This document shows positions 61,500-64,000 of a DNA stretch of 64,000 bases, one piece after another. Source of the stretch: Caprella mutica (lineage: Eukaryota > Arthropoda > Malacostraca > Amphipoda > Caprellidae); contig CANNZV010002456.1 in the NCBI GenBank assembly GCA_947561585.1, forward strand, positions 1-64,000, read 5' to 3'. The position numbers and the translations under genes are program-made. The notes below the pieces were generated by a model. The model saw only the letters and a list, made by a program, of their open reading frames with translations, searched no databases and was not told the origin of the DNA. The number at the start of each line of letters is the position of its first letter. Position 1 is the first letter of the stretch.

Positions 61500-62645
61500 G
61501 TGCATTGTACAGGAGTGACATAATTGGGGTGTGGATTGTACAGGAGTGAAATCATTGGGGTGCGGATTGTACAGGAGTGAAATCATTGGGGTGCAGATTG
61601 TACAGGAGTGACATAATTGGGGTGTGGATTGTACAGGAGTAAAATCATTGGGGTGCGGATTGTACAGGAGTAAAATCATTGGGGTGCGGATTGTACAGGA
61701 GTGAAATCATTGGGGTGTGGATTGTACAGGAGTAAAATCATTGGGGTGCGGATTGTACAGGAGTGAAATCATTGGGGTGCGGATTGTACAGGAGTGAAAT
61801 CATTGGGGTGCGGATTGTACAGGAGTAAAATCATTGGGGTGCGGATTGTACAGGAGTGAAATCATTGGGGTGCGGATTGTACAGGAGTAAAATCATTGGG
61901 GTGCGGATTGTACAGGAGTGAAATCATTGGGGTGCGGATTGTACAGGAGTAAAATCATTGGGGTGCGGATTGTACAGGAGTGAAATCATTGGGGTGTGGA
62001 TTGTACAGGAGTAAAATCATTGGGGTGCGGATTGTACAGGAGTAAAATCATTGGGGTGCGGATTGTACAGGAGTAAAATCATTGGGGTGCGGATTGTACA
62101 GGAGTGAAATCATTGGGGTGTGGATTGTACAGGAGTAAAATCATTGGGGTGCGGATTGTACAGGAGTAAAATCATTGGGGTGTGGATTGTACAGGAGTGA
62201 AATCATTGGGGTGCGGATTGTACAGGAGTGAAATCATTGTGGTGCGGATTGCACAGGAGTGAAATCATTGGGGTGCGGATTGTACAGGAGTAAAATCATT
62301 GGGGTGTGGATTGTACAGGAGTGAAATCATTGGGGTGCGGATTGTACAGGAGTGAAATCATTGTGGTGCGGATTGCACAGGAGTGAAATCATTGGGGTGC
62401 GGATTGTACAGGAGTAAAATCATTGGGGTGCGGATTGTACAGGAGTGAAATCATTGGGATGTGGATTGTACAGGAGTAAAATCATTGGGGTGCGGATTGT
62501 ACAGGAGTAAAATCATTGGGGTGCGGATTGTACAGGAGTAAAATCATTGGGGTGCGGATTGTACAGGAGTAAAATCATTGGGGTGCGGATTGTACAGGAG
62601 TAAAATCATTGGGGTGCGGATTGTACAGGAGTGAAATCATTGGGA
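61500..62645. repeat. 31-bp minisatellite array, ~37 copies
   Basis: Units read ATTGGGGTGCGGATTGTACA followed by GGAGTGAAATC. Variants are GTGTGG for GTGCGG, GTAAAATC for GTGAAATC, and near the start GTGACATA. The block ATTGTGGTGCGGATTGCACA recurs at about 62239 and 62360, marking a local duplication of about four units. It abuts the 46-bp array without a spacer. Confidence 0.97.
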
Positions 62646-62846
62646 CCCTCCCAGTCCTCCTTCACATTCAGATCTCATACATATATAACTTCCCTCTCAT
62701 TCCTCCTTCACATTCAGATCTCATACATATATAACTTCCCTCCCATTCCTCCTTCACATTCAGATCTCATACATATATAACTTCCCTCCCATTCCTCCTT
62801 CACATTCAGATCTCATACATATATAACTTCCCTCCCATTCCTCCCA
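62646..62846. repeat. 46-bp tandem repeat, ~4.4 copies
   Basis: Units read CCCTCCCATTCCTCCTTCAC, then ATTCAGATCTCATACATATA, then TAACTT. Four nearly identical units and a partial fifth follow directly on the 31-bp array. Confidence 0.95.
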
Positions 62847-63651
62847 GTGTCTATAAATCAAAGTGAGAAGCGCGTTGAAGCAGTGGAAAAGGCGGCAATT
62901 TCAACTTTGCGTCCCATGAGGCGAATATGTTGAAGAAAAACACAATTACTCTGGAGGAGCGAGTCTCGTGATCAGAGGAATAAGAGAATTTAGGACTCTT
63001 CATCTGTAGAGGCAATCACTCCTCAAGGTGCAATAGACTATTCTAACCAATGAATAACCAGCTACACAATAACTATTCTATTTACAAACTTCTGAGAAAA
63101 AGACACAGAACTGGTGGAATGAGAGTGTTCTAATGCTCATATTGCAGAAAAGTTTATATTAATTTTATGAAGAATTATAGGTCTTAATTCAAGAAAGAAA
63201 AAAACATTGTCTATATGTCATACATGAATCATTTTTATTAAATTATTCCTTTTGATAATTCATAAGACATCATAAATTACTGCTTATCGAACATCATAAA
63301 ATATCAAATTTAAATAGTATTTGAGGGTTGGATTACTTCACAGTTGAAAAGATAGATATTATGTTCATTTTAATCTTCAAGACTTTTGATAAATTTATAT
63401 TCCTATATTCTGTAATACTAAATATAACATCATTTGATATATAGTTAATGTTGCGATATATTTATTACATAGAAAAACCATTGATTTAGTTTATATAGAT
63501 ATATGTTACTAAAAAATTGTATTCATAATCTTACAAAATAATTCGAAATAATTTGGTATCATTCGGTTTATATTATCGGTAAAGATAGAGAAAGGATCAC
63601 ATCATACGTTTTAAATTACTAATAAATGATATATATGATATTATGGCTCTA
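62847..63651. other. unique DNA, no gene recognised
   Basis: The first ~200 bases (to about 63040) are less AT-rich than the rest but hold no clear frame. The remainder is AT-rich with no feature recognised, ending in GGCTCT just before foldback copy 3. Confidence 0.5.
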
Positions 63652-64000
63652 GGACAACTGCCATGCGACAAACTGCCATGCGGACAACTGCCATGCAAAA
63701 TATTATATTTTTTGGTGAATCATAATGTGCTTGTCAACTTAACTTTTCATGGAATTAATTTTACGTGAAGTATATTATTATTTTAACCTAAAAATTTACT
63801 ATAATAATCTTGATCGTATAGGTCGAAATTGTGAATAAAGTATAGTTCGAAATCGTGCAAATTAATATTGACGGTAGATTTAGAATTAAAAGTTGAAGTT
63901 TATACTAAATTAAATTTTTAGTTAAATCATTTTATTTCACATTAATCCATTTAGTAACTTTAATATTCAGATGGTTGACAAAAAGGATAACATCTATAGA
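63652..64000. mobile_element. foldback-like element, copy 3, left arm, cut by window end
   Basis: Starts with three subrepeats (GGACAACTGCCATGCG types) and continues with the same arm body as copy 1: TTTCATGGAATTAATTTTAC, TTATTTTAACCTAAAAATT, AATTAATATTGACGGTAGAT and GGTTGACAAAAAGG all have close counterparts at 25256-25480. It stops at the window edge where copy 1 would continue into ATGCAAAACTTTC. The preceding GGCTCTA matches the inverse of the sequence outside the right ends of copies 1 and 2. Confidence 0.75.

Overview
The window looks like non-coding DNA from an AT-rich animal genome. No operon-like gene packing, ribosomal or tRNA gene, or intact conserved protein gene could be recognised. 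The only recognisable protein remains belong to transposable elements: a Tc1/mariner transposase broken by two stops, and the 3' end of a CR1/L2/Jockey-type LINE reverse transcriptase. Together with a piggyBac-like TTAA element, these point to a metazoan, probably an invertebrate. The species cannot be told from the sequence alone.

The dominant feature is tandem repetition. About a dozen unrelated minisatellite or satellite arrays cover roughly 37 kb of the 64 kb. They are: 30 bp (194-1443), 34 bp (6892-10838), 35 bp (11891-14590), ~26 bp (16074-16308), 28 bp (16996-19350 and 20943-21964, one array split by a transposon), 21 bp (23862-24418), 17 bp (28247-44477, ~955 copies), 20 bp (46027-46218), 28 bp plus ~17 bp (46351-46650), 42 bp (48757-51166), 37 bp (54884-59498), 31 bp (61500-62645) and 46 bp (62646-62846). 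Several contain larger duplicated blocks whose offsets are whole numbers of monomers, which points to in-register unequal exchange or block amplification. Long open frames inside the 30, 21, 15/16 and 17 bp arrays follow from the repeat units and are not annotated as genes.

Mobile elements lie in the gaps or inside arrays. A 510 bp piggyBac-like MITE (3899-4408, TTAA on both sides) sits next to a 5'-truncated LINE on the minus strand (about 4430-5158). A 1,592 bp Tc1-like element (19351-20942) with TA target duplications and an IR/DR-like end structure is inserted in phase into the 28 bp array. A foldback-like family with long inverted arms and terminal 15/16 bp subrepeats is present as one complete copy (25129-26541), one truncated neighbour with the opposite central orientation (26556-27409), and one copy leaving the window (63652-64000).

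The remaining unique DNA is AT-rich with no convincing genes. Exceptions worth attention are a GC-richer cluster of CCAAT boxes with CRE and E-box motifs (5719-5936), a smaller CCAATCA pair (22303-22343), and a weak possible exon on the minus strand (51305-51372). No cooperating gene system is visible. The most unusual biology here is the density and internal organisation of the repeat arrays and the foldback-like family.
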